From NCBI GenBank assembly GCA_029261925.1, contig JAJDAJ010000039.1:1-64000 (forward strand): a DNA stretch of 64,000 bases, in the 5' to 3' direction. The position numbers were made by a program, and so were the translations under genes. Positions 32,733-41,728 of the stretch are shown in pieces. The DNA comes from Deltaproteobacteria bacterium (GTDB lineage Bacteria > Myxococcota_A > UBA9160 > SZUA-336). The notes beneath the pieces are model-generated. The model saw only the letters and a program-made list of their open reading frames with translations, was not told the DNA's origin and did not search any database. The first letter of the stretch is position 1, and every line of letters begins with the position of its first letter.

Positions 32733-34421
32733 ATGCGGACCGTCGCCATCGTGCAGGCCCGGACGGGCTCATCTCGCCTGCCGCGCAAGGTACTCGCGCC
32801 CATCTGCGGCCGGCCGATGCTCCTGCACGTGGTGGAGCGAGCGGCCGCCGCGCGCCGGGTCGACGAGGTGGCGGTCGCCACGTCGAGCGCCCCGGACGAC
32901 GACGCGATCGCGGAGCTCTGCCGGGAGCACGGCATCGCCTGTGTGCGCGGCAGCGAGCAGGACGTGCTCGATCGCTACCACCGGGCCGCGCAGGCGCTCG
33001 ACGCCGGAGTGATCGTGCGCATCACCGGCGACTGCCCGCTGATCGATCCGCAGGTGATCGACCGCGCGATCGAGGCCCGCGGTGCGTGCGACGCCGACTA
33101 CGCGGCCAACGTGCTGCTGTACACCTACCCGAACGGCCTCGATGTGGAGGTGTTCCGGCGCGATGCGCTCGAGCGTGCGTGGCGCGAGGCACGGCTGCCG
33201 GCCGAGCGCGAGCACGTGACGCCGTACATCCGCACGGGCGAGGACTTCGAGCGCGTCTGCGTGCGCAGCGACCTTCCCCGGCGCTGGTGGGGACAGCGCT
33301 GGACGGTCGACGAGCCCGCTGACCTGCGCTTCGCGCGGGCGGTCTTCGAGCGACTCTGGAGGGCGGGCCAGCCGCCCTTCGGACACCGCGCCGTGATCGA
33401 GCTGCTGGAGCGCGAGCCCAGCGTCGCGGCGCTCGTCGGCAGTGCGGTGATGCACGAGGGTACGTACCTCAGCCTGGTGCGCGAGCCGGCCCTGCCGGAG
33501 TCGGCCGGCAGCGGGGCGCCACTCGAGCTCTGCGTGCAGGGCGGCGACGTGATCCTGGGCACGCCGTCCGCCGGGCCGGAGCCGGCCGACGAGGCTGACG
33601 CGCGGCGCGCCCTGCGAGATGCATTCGGCTGGGCGAAGCGGGTCTGGCTCGCACGCGACCATGCCGACGCGCTGGAGCGGGCGCTCGGCAGCGCGCTGGA
33701 CGCCACCGGACGCGCGCGCGTGATCGCCCACGCGGGAGCCGGGCAGCTCGGCGATCCGGAGTTCGAGGATCTCGACGCCCTCGATGCGCTGCTCCGCACG
33801 CACGCCGGCGACGTCGCCGCGATCCTGGTCGATCCCGCGGGCGCCGACGCGGACGCGCCCGGGTTCCTGGCGGGCGTGCGCGAGCGCGCCACACGCGCCG
33901 GGGCGCTGCTGATTCTCGACGAGCGGCTCAGCGGAATGCGGCTCGCGCCCGGCGGGGCGGCGGGCTTCTCGGGCATCGTGCCCGACGTGTCGTGCCTGGG
34001 CCCGAGCATCGCCGATGGCCGTCGCGTCGGCGCCGTGCTCGCGGCCGATCCGGGCATTGCGCTGCCCGGGGACGCCTCGGTCCCGCCCGGGAGCCCGGGC
34101 GCGATCGTCGCCACCCTCTCGGCGCTGCGGGATGGCAGCGTCCGGGACCAGCTCTGGGAGCAGGGACGCAAGCTCGTCGACGGCATCAACGTGATGGCCC
34201 GCGCGCTGGGCGTCGACGAGCGGATTCGCTGCACGGGGCAGGCGCCGCACTCGCGCATCCGCATCAGCGGGGACGCTGGGCCGTTTCGCACGGCCTGCGA
34301 GCGGCGGGGCCTGCGCTTCCACGCGCTGCAGTGTCCGACGCTCGCGCACGACGAGGCACGGATCGAGCGCGCGCTACGCGTCTACCGCAGCGCGCTCGAC
34401 GCACTCGCGAGCGGCGGCTGA
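32733..34421 (+). CDS. SpsF-like cytidylyltransferase fused to degenerate class III aminotransferase domain
   Basis: The product has 562 residues. The N-terminal 250 form a nucleotidyltransferase: VAIVQARTGSSRLPRKVLAP, then VRITGDCPLIDPQVIDRA and NGLDVEVFRRDALE. This matches the SpsF/PseF-like family that makes CMP-nonulosonic acids. Residues about 270-562 resemble glutamate-1-semialdehyde aminotransferase: ALLILDERLSGMRLAPGG with the usual D-E, then PDVSCLGPSIADGRRVGAV. In active enzymes the PLP lysine follows Leu-Gly; here it is Pro424. The second domain is therefore probably non-catalytic, perhaps structural or substrate binding. Confidence 0.85.
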   Translation: MRTVAIVQARTGSSRLPRKVLAPICGRPMLLHVVERAAAARRVDEVAVATSSAPDDDAIAELCREHGIACVRGSEQDVLDRYHRAAQALDAGVIVRITGDCPLIDPQVIDRAIEARGACDADYAANVLLYTYPNGLDVEVFRRDALERAWREARLPAEREHVTPYIRTGEDFERVCVRSDLPRRWWGQRWTVDEPADLRFARAVFERLWRAGQPPFGHRAVIELLEREPSVAALVGSAVMHEGTYLSLVREPALPESAGSGAPLELCVQGGDVILGTPSAGPEPADEADARRALRDAFGWAKRVWLARDHADALERALGSALDATGRARVIAHAGAGQLGDPEFEDLDALDALLRTHAGDVAAILVDPAGADADAPGFLAGVRERATRAGALLILDERLSGMRLAPGGAAGFSGIVPDVSCLGPSIADGRRVGAVLAADPGIALPGDASVPPGSPGAIVATLSALRDGSVRDQLWEQGRKLVDGINVMARALGVDERIRCTGQAPHSRIRISGDAGPFRTACERRGLRFHALQCPTLAHDEARIERALRVYRSALDALASGG

Positions 34422-34443
34422 GCGCCGCCGCGAGCCGGTTCTC

Positions 34444-34542
34444 TTGCAGGCTGCTGAGAAACGTCCCTCGGTGCCGCAGCGTGAACCCGACGCCGCTGAG
34501 GGCCCGCGGGCCCACCTCGGTCGATTCTCAGCAGGCTGCTAG
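34444..34542. repeat. 99-bp imperfect inverted-repeat element (MITE/REP-like)
   Basis: The left end TTGCAGGCTGCTGAGAA (34444-34460) and the right end TTCTCAGCAGGCTGCTAG (34525-34542) are inverted copies with a few mismatches, and similarity continues inward for about 20 bases. The centre holds a perfect 14-base palindrome, GGGCCCGCGGGCCC (34500-34513). It contains no ORF. The right end supplies the TAG stop (34539-34541) of the minus-strand glycosyltransferase gene. Partial copies of the ends occur elsewhere in the window. Confidence 0.65.
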
Positions 34543-35981
34543 CGCATCCCCGAGCGCGCGGTGCCCAGGATCGCCCGGGCGGCGCGGCTCGCGTGGTCCG
34601 CGCCCGGCGCGTGCAGCCGGGCGAACGCGCGCCGCTGGCCCTCCCAGACGGCGTCGTCGGGCGCGGAGCGCGCCAGGTCGAACAGACGCAGGACGTCGTC
34701 CGTCGCTGCGGCCGGCTCGGCGAGACCCAGCGCCCGGAAGGTGCTGGTGACGCTGCCGTCCGGCAGCACCACCCACTGGTGGGTGATCGGCGAGCCGTCG
34801 GGCATGCCCTGCTCGACGCGCGGGAAGCGGTAGAGCTCGGCGGTGGGGCGCCCCAGCGCGAGCCCGTCGAGCATTCCCGACGACCAGAAGGACAGGACGA
34901 ACGAGGCCGCACGCGCCGCCTCCAGGACGCTGCCGTGCCAGAGCGACCAGCGATCGGCAGGAAGCGCGGCCAGAGCCTCCACCAGCGCCTCCAGGTTCTC
35001 GCGCGGGTGCGGCTTCACGATCAGGTGGACCGAGGGACGCTGGCGCGGCAGCTCGACCGCGCTCGCGAGCAGCTGACGCCGCACGTCGTCGGCGAGGTAG
35101 GAGTCGCCCCGCGTGATCAGCAGGACGCGGTCCTGCGCGCCGGCCGGGGGCGCCGGCGCTGCGCTCAGCGTCTGCTCGATCCACGCCTCGTCGTAACGCG
35201 GGTAGCCGATCGCCTCGACCGGGCAGCTCGTGCGGGTCAGGTGGCGATGGATCGCGGCGTCGTCCTCGCGCGCGACCAGGAAGAGGTCGGCCGGGTCGGG
35301 CATGCGGCTGCCCTGGAGGCCCACGAAGCCGGGGTGGGCGCGGAGCGCCTCGTGGCTCTGGACCATGGTGCCGTGCGGGAAGCGCACGACCGGGATGCCG
35401 TCGAGGCGCTCGAGCAGCCGGCGGTGGAAGCGGAAGTCGGTGCCGTGATCGCGCAGCACGCAGTCGAAGCCCTCCGGAGGGTGCGCATCGAGGAAGGCCG
35501 CGACCAGACGCTCCTCGAGCGCGTCCGACTCCCCGGTGGCCCGATCCTCGAGCAGCCCCTCGATCGAGGTCCGGGCGCGCCGCTCGAGCTCCGCGATCGC
35601 CGCGTACTGCTCGCGGTACAGCGCCGGATCCTGCTGGCGCACGCGCGCGGCCTGCTCGCGTAGCTCGCGGAGCTGCTGCTCGAGCTGTGCGACGGCCGGC
35701 GGCTGCTTGCGCTGGCGAGGCAGGAGCACGTCACCCGGAATCGGCGCCGGCGCCCAGTCCACGCGCTCGCCGAGGAGCGATTCCGGCCGCAGCGGGGGAC
35801 CGGCCACCGACTCGAGCTGCGCGGCCAGCACCGGGTACAGCGCGCGCTGCTCCCAGAAGCCGTCCGCCGGGAAGAGCGTCACGAAGCGCGCTCGCGGCTC
35901 CAGACCGGCGAGCCGGTGCAGGACCGGGAGGATCCAGTCGATCTCGCCCCACGAGTTCCGGAGCAGCAGCCCGATCTTCAT
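34539..35981 (-). CDS. Putative surface-polysaccharide glycosyltransferase (GT-B-like)
   Basis: The product has 480 residues. It starts MKIGLLLRNSWGEIDWILPV. A Gln/Arg-rich coiled coil spans about 90-130. The core has FDCVLRDHGTDFRFHRRLLE, then VVRFPHGTMVQSHEAL, VHLIVKPHPRENLEALVEAL and the C-terminal SFWSSGMLDGLALGRPTAEL. The last two motifs are shared by capsule/CDP-glycerol-type transferases that bind the donor in the C-terminal half. Acceptor and donor are unknown; the neighbouring aldolase-KdsB-HAD cassette could make the donor. Its TAG lies in the end of the repeat element. Confidence 0.68.
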   Translation of the reverse strand: MKIGLLLRNSWGEIDWILPVLHRLAGLEPRARFVTLFPADGFWEQRALYPVLAAQLESVAGPPLRPESLLGERVDWAPAPIPGDVLLPRQRKQPPAVAQLEQQLRELREQAARVRQQDPALYREQYAAIAELERRARTSIEGLLEDRATGESDALEERLVAAFLDAHPPEGFDCVLRDHGTDFRFHRRLLERLDGIPVVRFPHGTMVQSHEALRAHPGFVGLQGSRMPDPADLFLVAREDDAAIHRHLTRTSCPVEAIGYPRYDEAWIEQTLSAAPAPPAGAQDRVLLITRGDSYLADDVRRQLLASAVELPRQRPSVHLIVKPHPRENLEALVEALAALPADRWSLWHGSVLEAARAASFVLSFWSSGMLDGLALGRPTAELYRFPRVEQGMPDGSPITHQWVVLPDGSVTSTFRALGLAEPAAATDDVLRLFDLARSAPDDAVWEGQRRAFARLHAPGADHASRAARAILGTARSGMR

Positions 35982-36186
35982 CTCGACGTCGCTCGCACCG
36001 TGCGCGCGCGTGACCCTACCGGCACCTGGCCCCGCCGCCACGCGGGAGCGCCGCTGCGCGGAAGCACGTGCCCCGCAACGCCGCGCTACCGACAGGGTCG
36101 CCCGGGGTCTCCTGCCCGACGCACCCACGGCTCGGATCCGGCGCGGGGCCGGTCAAGTGCGACCCGGAGTTGCCGAAGAGGCGCGT

Positions 36187-37818
36187 GTGGGAGCATCGGA
36201 TCCGCGGCCGCTCACGGTCCTCGACTGCACGCTGCGCGACGGCGGGTACTACAACGACTGGGACTTCCCGCTCGATCTGGCGCGCCGCTACATCCGCGCG
36301 ATCGCGGCCAGCGGCGTGGAGGCGGTCGAGCTCGGCTTCCGCTTCACGCCCAGGAACCGCTTCCTGGGCCCGTTCGCGTACACCACCGACGACTTCGTCG
36401 AGACGCTCGAGCTTCCGGACGGTCCATCGTGGGCCGTGATGTGCAACGCCTCCGACCTCGTGGGCTTCGCCGCCGGACCGGCGGCGGCAACGGACCTGCT
36501 CTTCGCGCCCGCCGAGCAGTCGCCGATCTCGCTGGTGCGCATCGCCACGCACTACCGCGAGCTCGAGCGCTGCGCGCCCGCCGTGGCCCGCCTGGCGCAT
36601 CTCGGCTACCGCGTCGGCGTCAACCTGATGCAGTCGGCGGGAAGGAGCGCCGACGTCCTGTCCGCCGCGGCCGCCACGGTTCGCTCCTGGGGCGACGTGG
36701 AAGTGCTCTACTTCGGCGACTCGCTGGGCAGCATGGACGGCGGCATGGTGCGCGACACCGTGGAGGCCCTGGCCCGGGAGTGGCACGGACCGCTCGGGAT
36801 CCACGCCCACGACAATCAGGGGCGCGCGCTGTCGAACACCCTCTCGGCAATCGACGCCGGCGCGAGCTGGATCGACGGGACGGTCCTGGGCATGGGACGC
36901 GGCGCGGGCAACCTCTGCATCGAGACGCTGATCTTCGAGCTGGCGCAGCGCCCGGGCGCACGCTGGCGCTGCGAGCCCCTGATTCCGCTGGTCCTCGACG
37001 ACTTCCGCCGCCTCCGTGAGCGCCACGGCTGGGGACCGGGCCTGCTGTACCACATGTCCGCGGCGTACGGCATTCACCCTACGTACATCCAGGAGATGCT
37101 CGGCGAGGGGCGCTACGACGCGGCCGAGGTCCTGTCGGCGTTCGAGCGCCTGCGCGAGAGCAACGCCAGCTCCTACAGCGCCAGCAGCCTGCGCAGCGCG
37201 TTCGCGAGCACGGCGGCGGAGCCCGACGGGAGCTGGGACGCGAGCGGGTTCGTTGCGGGTCGCGACGTGCTCCTGGTCGGTGCCGGCCCGAGCGTGGCAG
37301 AGCACGCCGCGGGCCTCTTGCGATACGTCGAGAAGCACGCCCCGTTCGTGCTGGGGCTCAACGTCGGCCGCGAGCTTCCCGCGGATCTCGTCTCGGCCTA
37401 CGTGGCCTGCCACCCGCGACGCTTCCTGATGGAGATCGACGCCTACCGGACGCTCGACAGACCGGTGGTGCTGCCCCGCTCCGCCCTGCCGGAGTGGGCC
37501 TCGAAGGACCTCGCAGGCATCGACGTGCTCGACTACGGCCTGCACGTGGAACCGGGTCGCTTCGAGGCACGCGCCCGCGGATGCACGACGCCCTTCCTGC
37601 TCGCCGTGGCCTACGCTCTCGGACTCGCGGTGGCCGGCGGCGCGGAACGCGTCCTGCTCGCGGGCTTCGACGGCTACGATCCCGCGGATCGCCGCCAGGC
37701 CGAGATGCTCGTGCTGCTCGAGAGCTACGGCGCGAGCGGCGCGGCGATCCCGCTGCTCTCGGTCACGCCGACCAGCTACCCCGTGCCCCAGAGCTCCATC
37801 TACTCGCCGCGGCTCTGA
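36187..37818 (+). CDS. HMGL-like pyruvate aldolase fused to DUF115/MptE-like domain
   Basis: The product has 543 residues. Residues about 10-290 are a DRE-TIM aldolase: VLDCTLRDGGYYNDWDFP with the catalytic Arg-Asp and metal Asp, then FGDSLGSMDGGMV, and LGIHAHDNQGRALSNTLSAI with the metal His-x-His. This is close to 4-hydroxy-2-oxovalerate aldolases, which join or cleave pyruvate and an aldehyde. Residues about 350-543 (DVLLVGAGPSVAEHAAGLLR) resemble the DUF115/MptE domain also found in Maf flagellin glycosylation proteins. The GTG start at 36187 follows GAAGAGG. The kdsB homologue starts 1 base after its stop and a HAD phosphatase follows, implying synthesis of a CMP-activated ulosonic acid. 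Confidence 0.8.
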   Translation: MGASDPRPLTVLDCTLRDGGYYNDWDFPLDLARRYIRAIAASGVEAVELGFRFTPRNRFLGPFAYTTDDFVETLELPDGPSWAVMCNASDLVGFAAGPAAATDLLFAPAEQSPISLVRIATHYRELERCAPAVARLAHLGYRVGVNLMQSAGRSADVLSAAAATVRSWGDVEVLYFGDSLGSMDGGMVRDTVEALAREWHGPLGIHAHDNQGRALSNTLSAIDAGASWIDGTVLGMGRGAGNLCIETLIFELAQRPGARWRCEPLIPLVLDDFRRLRERHGWGPGLLYHMSAAYGIHPTYIQEMLGEGRYDAAEVLSAFERLRESNASSYSASSLRSAFASTAAEPDGSWDASGFVAGRDVLLVGAGPSVAEHAAGLLRYVEKHAPFVLGLNVGRELPADLVSAYVACHPRRFLMEIDAYRTLDRPVVLPRSALPEWASKDLAGIDVLDYGLHVEPGRFEARARGCTTPFLLAVAYALGLAVAGGAERVLLAGFDGYDPADRRQAEMLVLLESYGASGAAIPLLSVTPTSYPVPQSSIYSPRL

Positions 37819-37819
37819 G

Positions 37820-38548
37820 ATGCGCCACGTCGTCGTCATCCCGGCCCGCTACAAGTCGTCGCGCCTGCCCGGCAAGCCGCTCGTGCGTATCGCGGGGCGC
37901 GAGATGATCCTGCGCACCTGGGACCGCTGCGTGCAGGCACTGCCGGCCGACGACGTCTGGATCGCCACCGACCACGAGCAGATCGCCGGCGTGTGCCGCG
38001 ACGAGGGCGCACAGGTCCTGATGACCCCGGACGACTGCCTGACGGGAACCGATCGCGTCCACCGGGCATCGCTGCAGATCGAGGCCGACGTCTACGTCAA
38101 CGTGCAGGGCGACGAGCCGGTGATCGACCCCGGCGACATCGTGCGCATGCTCGAGGCCAGCCGCGCCGCGCCGGAGCGGATCCTCAACGGAGTCTGCGCG
38201 ATCAGCGACGAGGCCGACTACCGCAGCGCGACGGTTCCCAAGGTCGTGGCGCGACCCGACGGGCGCCTGCTGTACATGAGCCGCGCGCCGCTCCCCGGCT
38301 CGAAGGACGGGGCCTTCCGCCAGGCCCGCCGGCAGGTGTGCATCTATGCCTTCCCGCGGGCGGCCCTGGCCGACTTCGCGGCGGCCGCAGGCAAGACGTC
38401 TCTGGAAGCCAGCGAGGACATCGAGATCCTGCGCTTCCTGGAGCGCGGACACGAGGTCTGGCTGGTCGAGATGTCGGGCAGGTCGCACCCCGTCGACGTG
38501 CCCGCCGACGTCGAGCGGATCGAGGCGATCCTCAGTGCGAGCACCTAG
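37820..38548 (+). CDS. kdsB: 3-deoxy-manno-octulosonate cytidylyltransferase family protein
   Basis: The product has 242 residues. The N-terminal CTP loop is VVVIPARYKSSRLPGKPLVR, then DDVWIATDHEQIAG, VYVNVQGDEPVID and a C-terminal SHPVDVPADVERIEAIL, all features of KdsB. It activates a 3-deoxy-2-ulosonic acid with CTP. Because it lies between an aldolase and a HAD phosphatase rather than KdsA/KdsC, its substrate may be a related acid rather than Kdo. One base separates its ATG from the aldolase stop. Confidence 0.88.
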   Translation: MRHVVVIPARYKSSRLPGKPLVRIAGREMILRTWDRCVQALPADDVWIATDHEQIAGVCRDEGAQVLMTPDDCLTGTDRVHRASLQIEADVYVNVQGDEPVIDPGDIVRMLEASRAAPERILNGVCAISDEADYRSATVPKVVARPDGRLLYMSRAPLPGSKDGAFRQARRQVCIYAFPRAALADFAAAAGKTSLEASEDIEILRFLERGHEVWLVEMSGRSHPVDVPADVERIEAILSAST

Positions 38549-39197
38549 CGAGTACCGCTGCGCCATCCTCGACTGCGACGGGGTGATCCTGGACTCGAAC
38601 GCCGCCAAGAGCGCGGCGTTCCGCGAGACCCTCGCCACCGAGAGCGCCGCACACGTCGAGACCTTCCTGCGCGAGCATCGGCGCAGCGGCGGTGTGTCGC
38701 GCTACGTGAAGCTCGAGCGCTTCTACCGCGAGGTCAAGCACGATCCCCGGTGGGGTGCGGAGACCGCGGCCGCACTCGCGCGCTTCGGTGAGTGCTGCAG
38801 GCGCGCGCTGGCGACCTGCCCGCTGGTTCCCGGCGTGGAGCGCGTGCTCGGCACGTTCGGGCGGCTGGGCATTCCGGCTCACGTGATCTCCGGGGGAGAC
38901 CAGACCGAGGTCCGACAGATCCTCGGCGAGCGCGGGCTCTCGGACGCCTTCGCGAGCATCCGCGGCAGCCCCCGCACCAAGCTCGAGCACCTGGCGGACC
39001 TGCGCGATGCGGGCCGGCTCCCGGCCGCATCGGTGTACTTCGGAGACGCCCGAAGCGACCTCGATGCGGCGGAGCACTGCGGTCTGGACTTCGTGTTCGT
39101 CTCCGGCTTCACCGACTGGCCGGAGGGCGCGAGCGTGGCACGCGAGCGCGGGCACAGCGTGATCCGCGACTTCGAGGAGCTCCTCGCGGCGCACTGA
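38535..39197 (+). CDS. HAD-superfamily phosphatase of the ulosonate cassette
   Basis: The product has 220 residues. HAD motif I is LDCDGVILDSN with both Asp, motif II is HVISGGD, motif III is the Lys in RTKLEHLADL, and motif IV is YFGDARSDLDAAE. The helical cap is between residues 20 and 90. It is a phosphohydrolase, by context of a phosphorylated keto-deoxy sugar acid, in the role KdsC has for Kdo. The GTG start overlaps kdsB by 14 bases, so expression is coupled. Confidence 0.85.
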   Translation: MRAPSEYRCAILDCDGVILDSNAAKSAAFRETLATESAAHVETFLREHRRSGGVSRYVKLERFYREVKHDPRWGAETAAALARFGECCRRALATCPLVPGVERVLGTFGRLGIPAHVISGGDQTEVRQILGERGLSDAFASIRGSPRTKLEHLADLRDAGRLPAASVYFGDARSDLDAAEHCGLDFVFVSGFTDWPEGASVARERGHSVIRDFEELLAAH

Positions 39198-39218
39198 GCG
39201 CGCCGCGCCCGCGAGGGC

Positions 39219-40361
39219 TCAGACGTCGCGCAGCAGCCCGAGCACGGCGGCGCGGTGATAGCCGCGATACGACCCGGCACGCAGGCGCAGCAGCTCCTCA
39301 CCGGGATCCCCGGGCGCCATCAGCTCGTAGCCCTCGCGGACCCCTGCACGCAGGCGCTCCAGATTGCGGGCCTCCGGACCGTCGCTCGCACCGGTCTTGT
39401 GCAGCGTCTCCGCCGCCGCGGCGCCATCTCCCGTGAGCAGGAGCGCCACGGCGAGGTCGTTGCGCACGCCCTCCAGATCGGGTCGCAGCTCGGCGGCCTG
39501 GCGCAGCTCCGCCAGCGCCAGGTGTGGCCGGCAGTCGGGCGACGCCAGGAGCTTGAGGCCGAGGTCGGCGTGCGCCACCGCCCTCGCCCGCTCCCGGTCT
39601 CCGCAGAACAGGATGTCGGGGTACAGCTCGTCGATCGTGTAGCGCGCGCGCATCTCGCGCTGCATGCGCTGGACCTCGGCCGTGAGCCGCGAGAGCCGAG
39701 ACGACGAGGTCGAGTGGCTCTGCTCGTGCACCCGGTAGCGGATCAGCCGCTCGGGCAGGAAGGCGAAGCGACAGCCGGCGACCGCGGCCTTGAGCCAGAA
39801 CTGGTAGTCGTGCGCCCAGCCGTACTCCTGGAGCCCGATGCGGCCGATCAGCTCGCGGCGGAACACCACGGTCGGGTTGGGGATCCAGTTCCGGTCGAAC
39901 ATCTCCGGGCCCAGCCGCCCGCTCTCGAAGAGCGCGAGGTCGAGGTCGGGCCGGAAGCTCCCCGCGACGTCGCGCCCCTGCCCGTCCACGAAGCGGGCAT
40001 CGTGGAAGCACACGTCGATCTCGCGCCGCGCGTCGAGCAGCGCGACCTGGCGCTCGAGCTTGTCGGGGGCCAGCACGTCGTCGCCGTTGACCACGGCGAT
40101 CAGCTCGCCGCGGGTGGCCTGGAGGCAGCGGTTGAAGGTCTCGTGCAGGCGCTCGCGTCCGCGCCGCTCCTGACGCTCGTAGCGCAGCCGCGGATCGGCG
40201 GCGTAGCGGCGTACCACGTCGCCGGTGCCGTCGGTAGAGCCGTCGTCGAGGAAGAAGAGCTCGAGATCCCCGAAGCTCTGACCGAGCACCGACTCGACCA
40301 CCTCGCCGACCCAGCGCGCGTAGTCGTGCACGTAGGCGACCGCGCTCACCCGGGGCGTCAC
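39219..40361 (-). CDS. GT2 family glycosyltransferase with helical C-terminus
   Basis: The product has 380 residues. The GT-A fold is evident in VSAVAYVHDYARWVGEVVES, LELFFLDDGSTDGTGDVV, LIAVVNGDDVLAPDKLERQV (the DxD-type metal site is NGDD) and WAHDYQFWLKAAVAG. The C-terminal 110 residues are helical with TPR-like periodicity (LALAELRQAAELRPDLEGVR). It probably adds one sugar to a growing surface glycan. The GTG start overlaps the stop of the HAD-Nudix gene by four bases. Confidence 0.85.
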   Translation of the reverse strand: MTPRVSAVAYVHDYARWVGEVVESVLGQSFGDLELFFLDDGSTDGTGDVVRRYAADPRLRYERQERRGRERLHETFNRCLQATRGELIAVVNGDDVLAPDKLERQVALLDARREIDVCFHDARFVDGQGRDVAGSFRPDLDLALFESGRLGPEMFDRNWIPNPTVVFRRELIGRIGLQEYGWAHDYQFWLKAAVAGCRFAFLPERLIRYRVHEQSHSTSSSRLSRLTAEVQRMQREMRARYTIDELYPDILFCGDRERARAVAHADLGLKLLASPDCRPHLALAELRQAAELRPDLEGVRNDLAVALLLTGDGAAAAETLHKTGASDGPEARNLERLRAGVREGYELMAPGDPGEELLRLRAGSYRGYHRAAVLGLLRDV

Positions 40362-41728
40362 GCGCGGGCTCCGGGGTCGTCCGGCTTGGCGCCGCGAAGC
40401 AGCTCGAGCAGGCCCAGAGACGCGGGCACCACCGGCCCGGCGCCGGCCGCGTCCTCCAGCTCGTCGGGACCCAGCCAGAATGTCTCGGTGTACTCGTCGC
40501 CGCGCGCCAGCGCGTCGCCCAGGCCGTCGCCATCGCTGTGCAGCGAGATCGCCGCACCGACGTCGAGCACCTGGCTCAGCTCGTCGCGGACCAGACCCAG
40601 CGGCACGACCGAGTTCACCGCCTCGCGCGGGATGCGCGTCTCCCCGGCGAGCTCGGCGAGCAGCTGCTCGAGCGGCGCGTCCGGACCGGGCCGTTCCGGC
40701 GCGGGCAGCCCACCCGACGGGACCAGCTCGAGCCAGCCCGGGTACTCGGTCACCGCGCCGCGCCGGCCGACCAGCAGCCGGCCGCGCACGTCGCGCACGG
40801 CGCCGCTGACCCCGAGCGGGGCGGGCGCGATCCCGAGGGCCGGATCCCGCAGCGCCGCCAGGACGACCCGGTAGGGCCAGGCGCGGGCCTCGATGCGCAG
40901 CGTCCTGCCGACCCGCAGGGTGCGCGCGTGCCCGAGGACGGACCCGTCGCGGAGCTCCGGGCGCGCGGCACACTCCCGCGCCCAGAGTGCGTCCACCGCC
41001 CGCCGCATCGACGCCGGCAGCGGCGGCGCCTCGCCCGCGAGCAGGATCTCGATCGAGTCCGCGCGGGCCTCGATGCGGTAGCCGTGCAGCAGACCCGGGA
41101 GGATCCGGGCGAGCGCCGGCATCGAGTCGACCACCCGCGCCGCATCCGCGCACGCGGCGTCCCCGGCGCCACGGAGCTGCACCGTGTACAGGCCCGCGTC
41201 GATGGCCGCCCGGATCCCGTTCGGCGCGTCCTCGACGACCACGTGGCGCGCCGCGGGCAGCCGCTCGCGCACGCGCTCGTAGATCTCCGGGTGTGGCTTG
41301 GCGCGCGCGACCTCGTCGCCCGAGAGCACCAGGCCGAAGGCATCGAGCAGGCCGAGGCGCGCGAGCGTCGCACGGACCCGCTCCGCGGGCGCCGAGCTGG
41401 CCACCGCCAGCGGGATCCCCCGGCGCCGCAACCCGTCGATCAGCTCGCGCACGCCGGGGACTGGCTCGACCGCCGCGTGGGCGCGGTCGATCTCGTTCCG
41501 GTAGAGCTCGACGAGCCGCGCCCGGTCCCCGGACAGACCGTGGCGCCGGGCCAGGATCGCCACGATCTCCTCGACGCGCGGCCCGTTCAGGGCCGCGAAT
41601 CCGGCGCGCGTGCCGACCCGCCGCTGCTGGCGCATGAAGCGCACGTAGGCCTCGTACAGGGCCGGCACGCTGTCCACCAGCACGCCGTCCATGTCGAAGA
41701 CGATGGCGACCCGGGGCAGGCCGCTCAC
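40358..41728 (-). CDS. HAD phosphatase fused to Nudix-like domain with degenerate box
   Basis: The product has 456 residues. The first 205 are a beta-phosphoglucomutase/GPH-type HAD: IVFDMDGVLVDSVPALYEAY, then PLAVASSAPAERV, AKPHPEIYERV and VVVEDAPNGIRAAIDAG. Residues about 300-456 look like a Nudix hydrolase (VRDVRGRLLVGRRGAVTEYP, then GWLELVPSGGLP). The catalytic Nudix box, which normally has REUxEE, reads EQLLAEL, so key glutamates are missing. It lies between pseI and a GT2 gene, so its substrate is probably a sugar phosphate of the nonulosonic pathway. The GTG start overlaps the pseI stop (GTGA). Confidence 0.75.
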   Translation of the reverse strand: MSGLPRVAIVFDMDGVLVDSVPALYEAYVRFMRQQRRVGTRAGFAALNGPRVEEIVAILARRHGLSGDRARLVELYRNEIDRAHAAVEPVPGVRELIDGLRRRGIPLAVASSAPAERVRATLARLGLLDAFGLVLSGDEVARAKPHPEIYERVRERLPAARHVVVEDAPNGIRAAIDAGLYTVQLRGAGDAACADAARVVDSMPALARILPGLLHGYRIEARADSIEILLAGEAPPLPASMRRAVDALWARECAARPELRDGSVLGHARTLRVGRTLRIEARAWPYRVVLAALRDPALGIAPAPLGVSGAVRDVRGRLLVGRRGAVTEYPGWLELVPSGGLPAPERPGPDAPLEQLLAELAGETRIPREAVNSVVPLGLVRDELSQVLDVGAAISLHSDGDGLGDALARGDEYTETFWLGPDELEDAAGAGPVVPASLGLLELLRGAKPDDPGARA

